From the NCBI GenBank assembly GCA_016218095.1, contig JACREV010000048.1, forward strand, positions 1 through 32,472: DNA of 32,472 nt. The letters are read 5' to 3'. The DNA comes from Deltaproteobacteria bacterium. Its GTDB lineage: Bacteria; Desulfobacterota; GWC2-55-46. Each line of letters begins with the position of its first letter. Within the stretch, counting starts at the first letter, position 1. Made by a program: the position numbers and the translations under genes. The notes under the pieces are model-generated. The model searched no databases, was not told the origin of the DNA, and worked only from the letters and a program-made list of their open reading frames with translations. Below, piece after piece: positions 8,293-15,979 of this stretch.

Positions 8293-9117
8293 ATGGAAAA
8301 ACCTATACCGAAGAGAAGGCTTGGAAAGACCGGACTCGAAGTGACGATACTCGGCCTCGGCGGCGAGGGGATATTGCGGAGCTACGGCCAGGACAAGGCC
8401 GCCGTGGAGATGATCTCGGAGGCGATAGACTTAGGCGTCAACTACCTTGAATCAGCCCGCGCGTACGCCGGGAGCGAACTCTACTACGGAGAGGCGCTGA
8501 AGGGCAAGCGGGAGAAGGTCTATCTCGCGTCCAAATCCCACGCGAGGGATAAAAAAGGCGCTCTCGACCATCTCGACGAGACGCTTCGTAACATGAAGAC
8601 CGACTACCTCGACGTCTGGCAGATACACGATGTCAGGACCGAGGACGATTTCAAGGCCATCTTCGCCCCCGGTGGCGCGCTCGAGGCGTTCGTCGAGGCA
8701 AAGGAGGCCGGAAAGGTCCGCTTCATAGGCGTCACCGGGCACCAGGACCCGCTCATCATAAAGCGCTGTCTCGAGGAGTTCGACTTCGACACCGTCCTCA
8801 TACCTGTAAACCCCGCTGAACAGCACTACAAGCCGTTCCTGGAGGAGATAGTCCCCATAGCAGGCGCGAAGGACATAGGTGTCGTCGCCATGAAGACCTA
8901 CCTTAAAGGCCTCTGGGACGCGCCGAAAAAGCTCCTCTTCAACTACGCCCTCACCCAGCCGGTGGCGACCGCCGTCATAGGCTCGGATAACCTCGAACAG
9001 CTCAAGGAGAACGCAGAGCTCGCCTCGAGCTTCTTCTCGCTCAAGTACAAGGAGATACAGAGGCTCTCCCAGATAGTCTCGCCGTTTGCGAGGGAGCTGC
9101 TCTACTATAAGCCTTAA
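8293..9117 (+). CDS. Aldo/keto reductase family oxidoreductase
   Basis: 274 aa, NAD(P)H-dependent TIM-barrel reductase type. N-terminus RRLGKTGLEVTILGLG is typical. Of the catalytic tetrad, Tyr58, Lys81 (LASKSH) and His112 (WQIHD) are present, while the usual Asp is Glu53 (YLESARAY). C-terminal AVIGSDNLEQLKENAE matches the cofactor-binding end. The length is slightly short for the family. It has no ribosome site and its -10 box ends eight bases before the ATG, suggesting translation of leaderless mRNA. It stands alone and is followed by a strong terminator. Substrate unknown. Confidence 0.9.
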   Translation: MEKPIPKRRLGKTGLEVTILGLGGEGILRSYGQDKAAVEMISEAIDLGVNYLESARAYAGSELYYGEALKGKREKVYLASKSHARDKKGALDHLDETLRNMKTDYLDVWQIHDVRTEDDFKAIFAPGGALEAFVEAKEAGKVRFIGVTGHQDPLIIKRCLEEFDFDTVLIPVNPAEQHYKPFLEEIVPIAGAKDIGVVAMKTYLKGLWDAPKKLLFNYALTQPVATAVIGSDNLEQLKENAELASSFFSLKYKEIQRLSQIVSPFARELLYYKP

Positions 9118-9122
9118 AATAC

Positions 9123-9154
9123 AAACCTCCTGTAGCCCTGCAACAGGAGGTTTT
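9123..9154. terminator. Bidirectional intrinsic terminator between reductase and methyltransferase
   Basis: Perfect 11-bp inverted repeat, AAACCTCCTGT (9123-9133) and ACAGGAGGTTT (9143-9153), with a 9-nt loop. T-rich bases follow on both strands, so it can end the reductase (plus) and the restriction-modification transcript (minus). Confidence 0.75.
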
Positions 9155-9193
9155 GCTGGCCAATCTTTCCGAATCGGGTAAGGTTAAATTGTA

Positions 9194-10180
9194 TTAAGCG
9201 ATGGAGGGAGTCCCCTTTTTTTTTCTCCGAACTGACCTGGTTTCAGATTCATCGGCCATAGGAAACCCGTCCATCCATGACAAGTTCTTTCCGATGACAA
9301 CTTCCTCCATTGTAGAGTGGTGTGTATTGGTCATGGGGATCAGACGCATTTGAAATCCGTGGGCTCGTGCCAATTCTTTCACTTCTTCCGCATTATCATA
9401 TGTCATTAAAAATTCGCCTTTCAATGACTCGCATATCGTAAATAAGCGTTCATGGTCGAGCCGATTGTATTTATACAAGCGTTTTCCGGCTTTCTTCCCT
9501 CCTGCGGTGTAAGGAGGGTCTATGAAGAAGACCGCGTCTTTATTAGCGGCAAATTCCTCCATGACTCTTAACCCGTCTGAACAACGGAAATCGATTTTCC
9601 CGGCGACTTGATTTAAGTTTGAAAGTCTTTTCGCAAGCGTCCCCGGATACCAGCGAGAACGGATACCTTTCCCATTTTCTCCGTGTTTTATAAATCCTGA
9701 ACCTTCGGCGAGGATTCCTCCGTGAAGCGTTCGATTTTTAAGGATCGTCTTAAAGGCGACCTCTCTCTGTGTGTCCGAGGTTTTATTCAGCTCATGGATG
9801 ACCGACTGTCTGGTCAGGTCGAAAGTAAGTATTCGATTTGATAGCCATTCGGCCTCACCATTGACGATGGATTCCCAGACAGCGGCAATCTCTTCATCCA
9901 TTTCAACCATCACTACATTTTCAACAAGATTTTCAAAGAGAGCGGTCAGACTGATGATTCCTCCTCCCGCGAATGGTTCAACAAGGATTGTCGGTTTAGG
10001 GCACATAGGTGCTATCCACTTCCTGAACGTTGGTACAAACCATGTTTTTCCGCCAGGATAGCGGAATAGGCTTCGTTGCGGGATAGACGCAACATTGACC
10101 GGTTTCGGCGTTCCGGCTGTTTCAGATAATTCAGGGAATAACATCTTCTGTCTGTGCGTGTTCATGTCAGAACGGCCCAT
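9194..10180 (-). CDS. D12-class DNA N6-adenine methyltransferase of a type II restriction-modification system
   Basis: 328 aa. Motif order is alpha-type: RYPGGK (40-45), the SAM-binding motif EPFAGGG (68-74), the acidic VEMDEE after it, and catalytic DPPYT (221-225). This is the Dam/D12 class, which methylates adenine N6. The start is uncertain: ATG 10180 overlaps the nuclease gene by 14 bp; ATG 10165 lies one base after its stop. Neither has a clear ribosome site, so translational coupling to the upstream nuclease is likely. Base composition is visibly AT-richer than surrounding genes, suggesting transfer. It should protect the host sites cut by the nuclease. Confidence 0.92.
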   Translation of the reverse strand: MGRSDMNTHRQKMLFPELSETAGTPKPVNVASIPQRSLFRYPGGKTWFVPTFRKWIAPMCPKPTILVEPFAGGGIISLTALFENLVENVVMVEMDEEIAAVWESIVNGEAEWLSNRILTFDLTRQSVIHELNKTSDTQREVAFKTILKNRTLHGGILAEGSGFIKHGENGKGIRSRWYPGTLAKRLSNLNQVAGKIDFRCSDGLRVMEEFAANKDAVFFIDPPYTAGGKKAGKRLYKYNRLDHERLFTICESLKGEFLMTYDNAEEVKELARAHGFQMRLIPMTNTHHSTMEEVVIGKNLSWMDGFPMADESETRSVRRKKKGTPSIA

Positions 10181-11081
10181 CAATGGTTTTGTTCACTGGA
10201 GGAGTTTCGAGTTGTTCATCGAGTTTTTCTTGCAGAAGTTTAATGAAATTATCAACTTTTCCCGGCGATGGCGTGGTGATAGAAAGGAGGGCAGGCTCAA
10301 ACTTGGTGAAGATTTCGTCAACTTTTTTAAGAGAGTATCTCCCTGACTTTTGGCCTTTCTCCTTTATTATTTCCAAATCATAGATAAGCCAAGCGATGTC
10401 TGCATCGGGTTTTGGCACTTGTTCCAATTTCGGCAGTGTGGCAAAAAAACCCTTGTTCAGCGCCACAGCGGTTTTCTTCCCCCAACCGTTAAGGGTCCCG
10501 CCCTTGAAAAGAAGTTGCGGGACAAGTCTCTTACGGGAAGATGAAAGATAATCAGGTCTTGGATAGTTAGGCTCTTTAGACCAGTCCATCGCCCCTCGGC
10601 TTAAGGGCTCTTTTATATAATACTCAAATGGCTCACGGACGTTGCCGGATATATAGACGGCTTGAATCTCAAGTGCGCCAAAATCATACACTTTGCCGTT
10701 ATTATCATAAGCAACGAGGACTACATCGATGTTTCCAGCGGATTTACCTTTTGAGTCGTTTAGCCGCACTTCGGTAAGGGAACTCCACTTTGCCGTTTCA
10801 TCAAAAAAGAAGGCTGCGGCGTCGTCGGCAATAATCCAGTCCTCACGAAAACGGATTGGGCAGGTGATAGCCGGCGCACCATCCTGATAAATACTACAGA
10901 CACCGAGAGGATTCTTGGCTTTGTCTTTTGTGCAGTTGGGCACTTTATTATTGAAGGGGCATAAGCGATGGGTACGAAAACGATTCGCCTTCTCACTTTG
11001 ATCCGTGGTCAGATATCCAAAAACTTCAGCAAGCGGGTGTTTGTGAATCGGCATTTTCCCTCTATCGTCCCAACATTTCAT
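10167..11081 (-). CDS. NotI-family type II restriction endonuclease
   Basis: 304 aa from ATG 11081. HPLAEVFGY (15-23) and a four-cysteine site at Cys41, 50, 62 and 74 match the NotI family, which holds an iron in a Cys4 site. The PD-(D/E)XK core is Asp119 (GNIDVV), Glu138 and Gln140 (GALEIQAVYISG), the E-x-Q variant used by NotI. It precedes and overlaps the adenine methyltransferase, forming an operon. The start was set at ATG 11081 because a TTGAAT-17-TATAAT promoter occupies 11123-11095; the upstream in-frame TTG is that promoter's -35 box. The AT-rich composition marks it as acquired. The recognition site is unknown. Confidence 0.9.
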   Translation of the reverse strand: MKCWDDRGKMPIHKHPLAEVFGYLTTDQSEKANRFRTHRLCPFNNKVPNCTKDKAKNPLGVCSIYQDGAPAITCPIRFREDWIIADDAAAFFFDETAKWSSLTEVRLNDSKGKSAGNIDVVLVAYDNNGKVYDFGALEIQAVYISGNVREPFEYYIKEPLSRGAMDWSKEPNYPRPDYLSSSRKRLVPQLLFKGGTLNGWGKKTAVALNKGFFATLPKLEQVPKPDADIAWLIYDLEIIKEKGQKSGRYSLKKVDEIFTKFEPALLSITTPSPGKVDNFIKLLQEKLDEQLETPPVNKTIDGPF

Positions 11082-11094
11082 TCTATGCTGCGTT

Positions 11095-11123
11095 ATTATA
11101 TTCCTTGTAAACCTTAAATTCAA
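11095..11123 (-). promoter_or_regulatory. Promoter of the restriction-modification operon
   Basis: On the minus strand TTGAAT (11123-11118), exactly 17 bp, TATAAT (11100-11095). A start seven bases past the -10 would be near 11088, leaving only about seven untranslated bases before ATG 11081, with no ribosome site. Confidence 0.7.
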
Positions 11124-11164
11124 CTATTCAATCTTGAAGAACTTTCGGGTTGTTCAGGCGATAT

Positions 11165-11200
11165 GCAGAAACTAAAACGCCTCGCCAAAATCGGCAAGGC
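11165..11200 (-). terminator. Intrinsic terminator of the pirin gene
   Basis: On the minus strand GCCTTGCC pairs with GGCGAGGC (8 bp with one G-U) around GATTTT, followed by GTTTTAGTTT. It lies 46 bp beyond the pirin stop. Confidence 0.6.
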
Positions 11201-11245
11201 ATTAACTAAGAACCTGGGTTTGTCCGGGGATCAAGGCTGGCGGGC

Positions 11246-11962
11246 CTACATAAGCGCAACATCTATAAGGAGTATCTCCGTGTCCTTTTCGGCGTATATG
11301 GAGATGTCGGGCTCGTCCCTTACAATAGCCGCGCCGAACTCCGAGACCGGCCTTTCATTCACCCTCGCCGGGCCGCCTTCAAGGATATAGATGTAAGAGC
11401 CCCGCCCGGCCTCCATCCCGTAGTCTATTATGCGTCCTTTTTCGAGGAATGAGGCGAATACGCGAGCATCCGATCGCATGGGGAGTGCGCCTTTGTGGAC
11501 CGGGGAGACTATCGGCAGGAGCCTGTTGGTGCGGTCTTTACGGTCGAAGCGCTTCTGCTCGACCGAGGGCTTGAGCCCCTGCTCCGATGGGTAGAACCAC
11601 ATCTGGATAAAGCGCATCGGGGCGTCTTTGCGGTTGTTTATCTCGGAGTGCCACATCCCCTGGCCGACCGTCGTGTGCTGGACGTCGCCTTTCCTCAAGA
11701 CCCCTCCATCGCCGCGCTCATCGGCATGTCTGAACTCGCCGCCGGCGCAGTATGTTACGACCTCTATTTCCCTGTGGGGGTGGAGCGGCCAGATCGCGCC
11801 GGGGGAGAGGGTGTCGTCGTTCAAGACCCGGAGCGTCCCGAAGCCCGTGTGCTCGCGGTCGCGGTAGTCTCCGAAAGAAAAGTGCCAGCGGCCCTGGAAG
11901 GTGCCTTGTTCGATTTCGCCGTGGGCCTTGAAGATTTCATCAGGGCTTCTGAGCGTAATCAT
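11246..11962 (-). CDS. Pirin-family bicupin protein
   Basis: 238 aa, full length for bacterial YhhW-type pirins. The N-terminal cupin holds the metal site: HPHRE (His62, His64 region), then QHTTVGQGMWHSE with further His and Glu. Family members bind iron; some show quercetin 2,3-dioxygenase activity, others act as redox-linked regulators, and the sequence cannot decide. ATG 11962 follows GGAG with six bases between. It runs in the same direction as the thiol peroxidase gene upstream; the 112-bp gap leaves cotranscription open. A terminator lies downstream at 11165-11200. An oxidative-stress link through the neighbour is inference. Confidence 0.9.
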   Translation of the reverse strand: MITLRSPDEIFKAHGEIEQGTFQGRWHFSFGDYRDREHTGFGTLRVLNDDTLSPGAIWPLHPHREIEVVTYCAGGEFRHADERGDGGVLRKGDVQHTTVGQGMWHSEINNRKDAPMRFIQMWFYPSEQGLKPSVEQKRFDRKDRTNRLLPIVSPVHKGALPMRSDARVFASFLEKGRIIDYGMEAGRGSYIYILEGGPARVNERPVSEFGAAIVRDEPDISIYAEKDTEILLIDVALM

Positions 11963-12074
11963 AGGGTTCTCCGTCCAATCGGCCCTATGCGCACGTATTC
12001 CCGCGCATCTATTTAAGGGCCTTCAGGCGCGGCTTGAAAGCCGCGTACTTAAGGCCGCTGGTCTTTGAAATCGG

Positions 12075-12596
12075 TTATCTTTTCGCGAGCAACCCCTCCG
12101 CCGCCTTGAGCGCCGCGTCGAAATCGACCGAAGAGGTGACTTCTTTTACCAACTCGATGTGGCGTATTACATCGTTCGAGTCTATCACGAATATCGAGCG
12201 GGCAAGGAGCCGGAGCTCCTTTATTAGGACGCCGTAACCCATCCCGAAAGAGGCGTCCCTGTGGTCCGAGAGCGTCTGGATATTCTCTATCCCCGCGGTC
12301 GTGCAGAACCTGTTTATCGCGAAGGGCAGGTCCATGCTTATATTGATTACGGCGACGTCGCCGGGGAGCTTTGCCGCCTCCTGGTTGAAACGCCGCGCCT
12401 GGGCGTCGCATACGGCGGTATCGAGCGAAGGGGTAACGCTTATGATCTTCGCCTTGCCCGCGAAGTCTCTGAGCGAGACCTCCTTCAAGTCCTTGCCTAT
12501 GGCCCTGAACTCCGGCGCCTTGTCTCCCTTTTTAAGCTCGGTGCCGAGGAGCGTCAACGGGTTCCCCTTGAACGTGACTGCGCCTTTTCTCTCCAT
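12075..12596 (-). CDS. tpx: Thiol peroxidase (Tpx, atypical 2-Cys peroxiredoxin)
   Basis: 173 aa from ATG 12596, typical of Tpx (about 165-170 aa). Peroxidatic Cys63 in TPSLDTAVCD and resolving Cys98 in FCTTAGIEN are both present, as is the Tpx-specific N-terminus VTFKGNPLTLLG. It reduces hydrogen and organic peroxides using thioredoxin. The frame extends 64 codons further upstream, but that extension has no family likeness and crosses repeats; ATG 12596 follows AAAGGG with eight bases between. A TTGACA lies at 12676-12671. It shares direction with pirin downstream. Confidence 0.95.
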   Translation of the reverse strand: MERKGAVTFKGNPLTLLGTELKKGDKAPEFRAIGKDLKEVSLRDFAGKAKIISVTPSLDTAVCDAQARRFNQEAAKLPGDVAVINISMDLPFAINRFCTTAGIENIQTLSDHRDASFGMGYGVLIKELRLLARSIFVIDSNDVIRHIELVKEVTSSVDFDAALKAAEGLLAKR

Positions 12597-12648
12597 GTTT
12601 GATCCCTTTCGGCCTTTTTTTTGAGCCAATGAACGGGCTTTTAGCTTA

Positions 12649-12676
12649 AGCCTATCACAATGCGAAAAGTTGTCAA
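12649..12676 (-). promoter_or_regulatory. Possible tpx promoter
   Basis: Minus-strand TTGACA (12676-12671), 16 bp, weak -10 TAGGCT (12654-12649). The -35 is perfect and the -10 is poor. It abuts the first repeat copy at 12679. Confidence 0.35.
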
Positions 12677-12678
12677 AT

Positions 12679-12966
12679 GTCCTGGCCGGACGGGCAAAGT
12701 TCAAATCCAACGGCAGAGGAGTTGGGCTGATAAAGGGAGTCTCCGGATACGCTGGCCTTGCGCCGAGCAGTCCTGGCCGGACGGGCAAAGTTCAAATCCC
12801 CCGCAGGCCGGAGTATCCTGTGACCCCTTATCACTCAAACCCGTTGCTGTTGGTTGTGGACATTGCCTGCCCGGCGAGGGCTCGGCGCAGGGCGGAATAT
12901 CGGGAGACTCCTATAATCAGGTTACCATTCACCGCCGGTTGTGAATTTTGCCCGTCCGGCCAGGAC
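12679..12966. repeat. Cluster of direct and inverted extragenic repeats
   Basis: A 30-bp unit beginning GTCCTGGCCGGACGGGCAAA occurs at 12679-12708 and 12770-12799 (identical, 91 bp apart). Its first 20 bases recur inverted at 12947-12966. Inner segments also pair: 12735-12750 with 12897-12911, and 12752-12768 with 12880-12896. The left arm (12679-12768) is thus a diverged inverted copy of the right arm (12880-12966), giving a foldback structure of about 290 bp. No transposase is present. It resembles a REP/BIME- or MITE-like element between tpx and the lipoprotein gene. No gene is seen in 12597-13024. Confidence 0.75.
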
Positions 12967-13024
12967 CGCAAGCCGAATATTTACATGCTATACTGTTTTT
13001 ATTTCCCGATAATCGCAGGGTCCG

Positions 13025-13525
13025 ATGCGAGTCTCCATTTCCCCGTCGTTAAAGCGGATGGGCGCGCCAGGCCGTGTCCTTCTTCTCGCGCTCCTGCCGT
13101 TCCTCGCCGGGTGCGCGGCCGCGCCAGTGGCGCTCCTGCCCATCGCGCTCCCGGCCCTCATAGCCGGCGCGGGAAGCGGCGTCTCGTACACCTTCACGAA
13201 CATCGCCTACAAGACCATGACGTACCCGATGGAGGACGTAGCGGTCGCGAGCGTGAGGGCGATGGACAAGATGTCCATGGAGACGGTAGAGAGGAGGGAC
13301 GAGGACTCGATGATCGTCATAAAGACGAGGACGAGGAAGCTCACCATCTACATCACGGTCGAGGCGATGACCCCGACCTTGACAAAGATAGAGGTCAATG
13401 CTAAGAAACTATGGATATTCAAGGACAAGACCACGGCGTTCGAGATAATCCTGCAAACAGAGCGGTTCCTCTTGGGCGTCGGCATGGATGAGAGGCACGA
13501 AGGGGTGAGGACGCAGGAACAATGA
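13025..13525 (+). CDS. DUF3568-like lipoprotein
   Basis: 166 aa. Signal peptide with basic start and hydrophobic core VLLLALLPFL, then lipobox LAGC with Cys at about residue 29, so a lipid-anchored periplasmic protein. A short hydrophobic stretch follows (PVALLPIALPALIAGAGSG), then an alpha/beta domain with VASVRAMDKMSMET and LWIFKDKTTA that looks like the DUF3568 family, whose function is not known. The start follows AGGG. It is 18 bp upstream of the rhomboid gene, so cotranscription is likely. Confidence 0.75.
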   Translation: MRVSISPSLKRMGAPGRVLLLALLPFLAGCAAAPVALLPIALPALIAGAGSGVSYTFTNIAYKTMTYPMEDVAVASVRAMDKMSMETVERRDEDSMIVIKTRTRKLTIYITVEAMTPTLTKIEVNAKKLWIFKDKTTAFEIILQTERFLLGVGMDERHEGVRTQEQ

Positions 13526-13543
13526 ACACTTCGGCGGAGTCGA

Positions 13544-14212
13544 ATGATACCTATCAAGGACGACATCCCTTCCAGCACCTTCCCCTTTGTAACGATATCC
13601 ATAATAGTCCTCAATTCCCTCGTCTTCATCTACGAGATCATGCTCGGGATGCCCGGAGGGGAGGGGTTCGTCCTGAGGACCGCCGCGATACCGTACGAGA
13701 TAACGCACTTCGTCGACGCGCCCCCGAGGTCGTTCGTGCCGCCGCCGTTTACTCTCCTGACCTCCATGTTCGTTCACGGCGGCCTCTTCCACGTAGCCGG
13801 TAACATGCTCTTCCTATGGGTCTTCGGGGACAACGTCGAGGACGCGTTCGGCCACTTCACTTTCCTCGTCTTTTATCTCGCCACAGGCGTGATAGCGAGC
13901 CTCTCGCACATAATGATGGACCCGTCCTCGACGGTCCCCATGATAGGGGCGAGCGGCGCGGTAGCCGGGGTCCTCGGCGCGTACTTCCTGATGTTCCCGA
14001 GGGCGCAGGTCAAGACCCTCGTATTCCTCGTCTTCTTCGTGACCGTTGCGAGGATACCGGCGGTGGTATTCCTGGGCTTCTGGTTTCTCCTGCAGATATT
14101 GAGCTCGGGCGCGGCCTCAGGCGGCATCGCCTGGTACGCCCATATAGGCGGGTTTATGGCAGGCATCATCGGGGTGTTCCTCATCCGGCCTTTCACGAGG
14201 CGGAGGAGATAA
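13544..14212 (+). CDS. Rhomboid-family intramembrane serine protease
   Basis: 222 aa, about six membrane helices. Motif HGGLFHVAGN (78-87), catalytic GASG with Ser137, and His200 in the last helix (HIGGF) form the expected Ser-His dyad. It cleaves membrane helices of client proteins within the inner membrane; clients are unknown. It matches the shorter bacterial rhomboids with a conserved N-terminal IPIKDDIPS. It follows the lipoprotein gene by 18 bp and precedes nicotinate phosphoribosyltransferase by 16 bp, so the three probably form one operon. Confidence 0.95.
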   Translation: MIPIKDDIPSSTFPFVTISIIVLNSLVFIYEIMLGMPGGEGFVLRTAAIPYEITHFVDAPPRSFVPPPFTLLTSMFVHGGLFHVAGNMLFLWVFGDNVEDAFGHFTFLVFYLATGVIASLSHIMMDPSSTVPMIGASGAVAGVLGAYFLMFPRAQVKTLVFLVFFVTVARIPAVVFLGFWFLLQILSSGAASGGIAWYAHIGGFMAGIIGVFLIRPFTRRRR

Positions 14213-14228
14213 TGACATAAGGGGGCTT

Positions 14229-15395
14229 ATGAAACGGAGATTCCACGTAGCGGACGAAGAGGATATAAAGAGCGGACGCGTAACGGACGTATACTTCGCG
14301 CGGACCCTCGAGATACTTGAATCCAAGGGGATAGACAAGAGGGTCAGGGCCGAGTTCTTCGCGAAGAAACTGCCTGCCGATTACGGCTGGGGCCTTCTCG
14401 CAGGGATAGAGGAGGTGGCGCGCCTCATGGAGGGCAAGCCCGTGAACCTGAGGTCGTTCAACGAGGGCGAGGTCTTCTACCCCTGGGAGCCTGTCATGGA
14501 GATAGAGGGGAGGTACACGGACTTCTGCGTATTCGAGACCGCGCTCCTCGGGCTTATCTGCGAATCGACCGGGGTGGCGACAAAGTCGGCGAGGATAAAG
14601 ATAGCCGCCGGCGACAGGATGGTCGTGAGCTTCGGGGCGAGAAGGATGCACCCGGCGATAGCGCCGATGATAGAGCGCTCCGCCTTCATAGGCGGGTGCG
14701 ACGGCGTCGCTGTGATCGCAAGCGCCGAGTTGCTGGATGTCGACCCCATGGGCACCATGCCGCACGCCCTCATACTCGTCATCGGCGATACAGTAGAGGC
14801 GGCTCGGGCCTTCGACGAGGTCATAGACAAGGACGTAAAGCGGGTCGCGCTCATCGACACCTTCAACGACGAGAAGTTCGAAACGCTCCGGGTCGCCGGG
14901 GCGATGAAAGACAGGCTCTACGGGGTCAGGCTCGACACGCCCGCTTCGCGCAGGGGCGACTTCTACAGGATCTTCGAGGAGGTCAGGTGGGAGCTCGACC
15001 TCAGGGGATTTAAGGATGTCAAGCTCTTCGCAAGCGGCGGGCTCGACGAAGACGAGGTCGCGAGGTTGAGACCCGTCGTAGACGCCTTCGGCGTCGGCAC
15101 CTGCATCAGCAACGCCCCTGTAGTCGATTTTGCCATGGACATAATGGAGATAGAGGGGGAGGCGATTGCGAAACGGGGCAAGTGGTCAGGGGCGAAGGAC
15201 GTCCTTAAGTGCTCAACCTGCGGGGGTAGATCGATAATCCCTTTAGGGGCCGCAACGGGCGCTTGCGCCTGCGGGGGCGAGCTTGCAAGTCTCTTTAAGC
15301 CGCTTGTAACTGAGGGCAGGATAGTCCGGGAGCTTCCGAAACCGAAGGAGATAAGGGAGAGGACGCTTGAGGCGATAAAGGGACTTTCTTTGTAA
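14229..15395 (+). CDS. pncB: Nicotinate phosphoribosyltransferase
   Basis: 388 aa. Contains the type II phosphoribosyltransferase fold: FNEGEVFYPWEP near the start, GARRMHP with the phospho-acceptor-type His141, MGTMPHAL (174-181), ALIDTFNDE, and the phosphate-binding ASGGLDED. A C-terminal zinc-ribbon-like knot, Cys328-x2-Cys331 and Cys346-x-Cys348, is a feature of the shorter archaeal-type enzymes. It makes nicotinate mononucleotide from nicotinate and PRPP in NAD salvage. It ends the three-gene run from 13025 and is followed by a strong terminator. Confidence 0.93.
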   Translation: MKRRFHVADEEDIKSGRVTDVYFARTLEILESKGIDKRVRAEFFAKKLPADYGWGLLAGIEEVARLMEGKPVNLRSFNEGEVFYPWEPVMEIEGRYTDFCVFETALLGLICESTGVATKSARIKIAAGDRMVVSFGARRMHPAIAPMIERSAFIGGCDGVAVIASAELLDVDPMGTMPHALILVIGDTVEAARAFDEVIDKDVKRVALIDTFNDEKFETLRVAGAMKDRLYGVRLDTPASRRGDFYRIFEEVRWELDLRGFKDVKLFASGGLDEDEVARLRPVVDAFGVGTCISNAPVVDFAMDIMEIEGEAIAKRGKWSGAKDVLKCSTCGGRSIIPLGAATGACACGGELASLFKPLVTEGRIVRELPKPKEIRERTLEAIKGLSL

Positions 15396-15459
15396 TTTAC
15401 AGTGAATGGCGGGGCAGGAAAGTTTTAAGGTTCGGAAGGACAGTGAATTTTTGCTATCT

Positions 15460-15504
15460 CTAAAAGACGGCCAAGAGCGCAGGGAGCTCTTGGCTGTCTT
15501 TTAG
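15460..15504. terminator. Bidirectional terminator, overlapping the stop of the 54-aa gene
   Basis: Inverted repeat of 19 bp with one G-U pair: 15460-15478 (CTAAAAGACGGCC...) and 15486-15504 (...GGCTGTCTTTTAG), 7-nt loop. A/T runs at both stem ends give T-tracts either way. It serves convergent pncB and the minus-strand small gene; the latter's stop codon (15501-15503) lies within the stem. Confidence 0.85.
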
Positions 15505-15665
15505 AAGTGCATCCCGCCGTGGAGCTTGTCCGCCAGGGCCGAGAGCGACTCGAAGATGACCTCAGAGTTGTTGGTAAGGAGATATACGAGGTTCCCGAGC
15601 ACCAGGAGCGAGATCAACGCCATTAAAAGGTATTTAGACTTTTGAGCCGCGGTTTCCTTTACCAT
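15501..15665 (-). CDS. 54-aa single-span membrane protein, unknown function
   Basis: MVKETAAQKSKYLL begins at ATG 15665, six bases after a strong AAAGGAGG. One membrane helix (about residues 13-29, LLMALISLLVLGNLVYLL) is followed by a short amphipathic tail ending GGMHF. The frame extends upstream to 15767 but the added part is unlike a protein start and contains the ribosome site. The downstream terminator overlaps the stop. It stands alone and is not recognised. Strong translation signal and terminator argue that it is real. Confidence 0.7.
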   Translation of the reverse strand: MVKETAAQKSKYLLMALISLLVLGNLVYLLTNNSEVIFESLSALADKLHGGMHF

Positions 15666-15979
15666 GGTTCCCTCCTTTTTAAAAAACCCCACATTGTTTA
15701 TATCGGATGCCGTATTTAAAACTTTAGCTTTTTTTTGGCCCCCTGAACACCCACCCATAGCTCTCATATTAGAACAACCCGGATTAAAGCTTAATGAAAT
15801 CGGGAAATAAGCCGAAAGACTCTGAAGGCTCTCGGCTCCCCGCCCTCCGGCCCCTTGTTGATTTTTGGACAGGAATATGGTAAAAAATTGAGAGTTTTTC
15901 GTTAGTTTTGGGCGTCCGGGGGCTGTCTTTCAGACCCGATCAGATACGGTTTCAGGGCCGTAAGGCCCATTGGAGAAGG
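15666..15979. other. Divergent gene-free interval
   Basis: This separates the minus-strand small gene from the plus-strand glycan operon. A TATAAA box for the small gene lies at 15702-15697 (minus) with no good -35. A 6-bp hairpin, AGCCGA (15810-15815) with TCGGCT (15832-15837), is present. GGAGAAGG just before 15980 is the ribosome site of the operon. Nothing else seen. Confidence 0.4.

Noticed and set aside
12692..12708. AGTTCAAATCC resembles the T-loop of a tRNA.
   Set aside because: The flanks do not form a T-stem and no D- or anticodon arm is present; it is part of the repeated unit.
12597..12788. 64-residue N-terminal extension of thiol peroxidase.
   Set aside because: It crosses the repeat cluster and has no family likeness; ATG 12596 has a ribosome site and gives the normal length.
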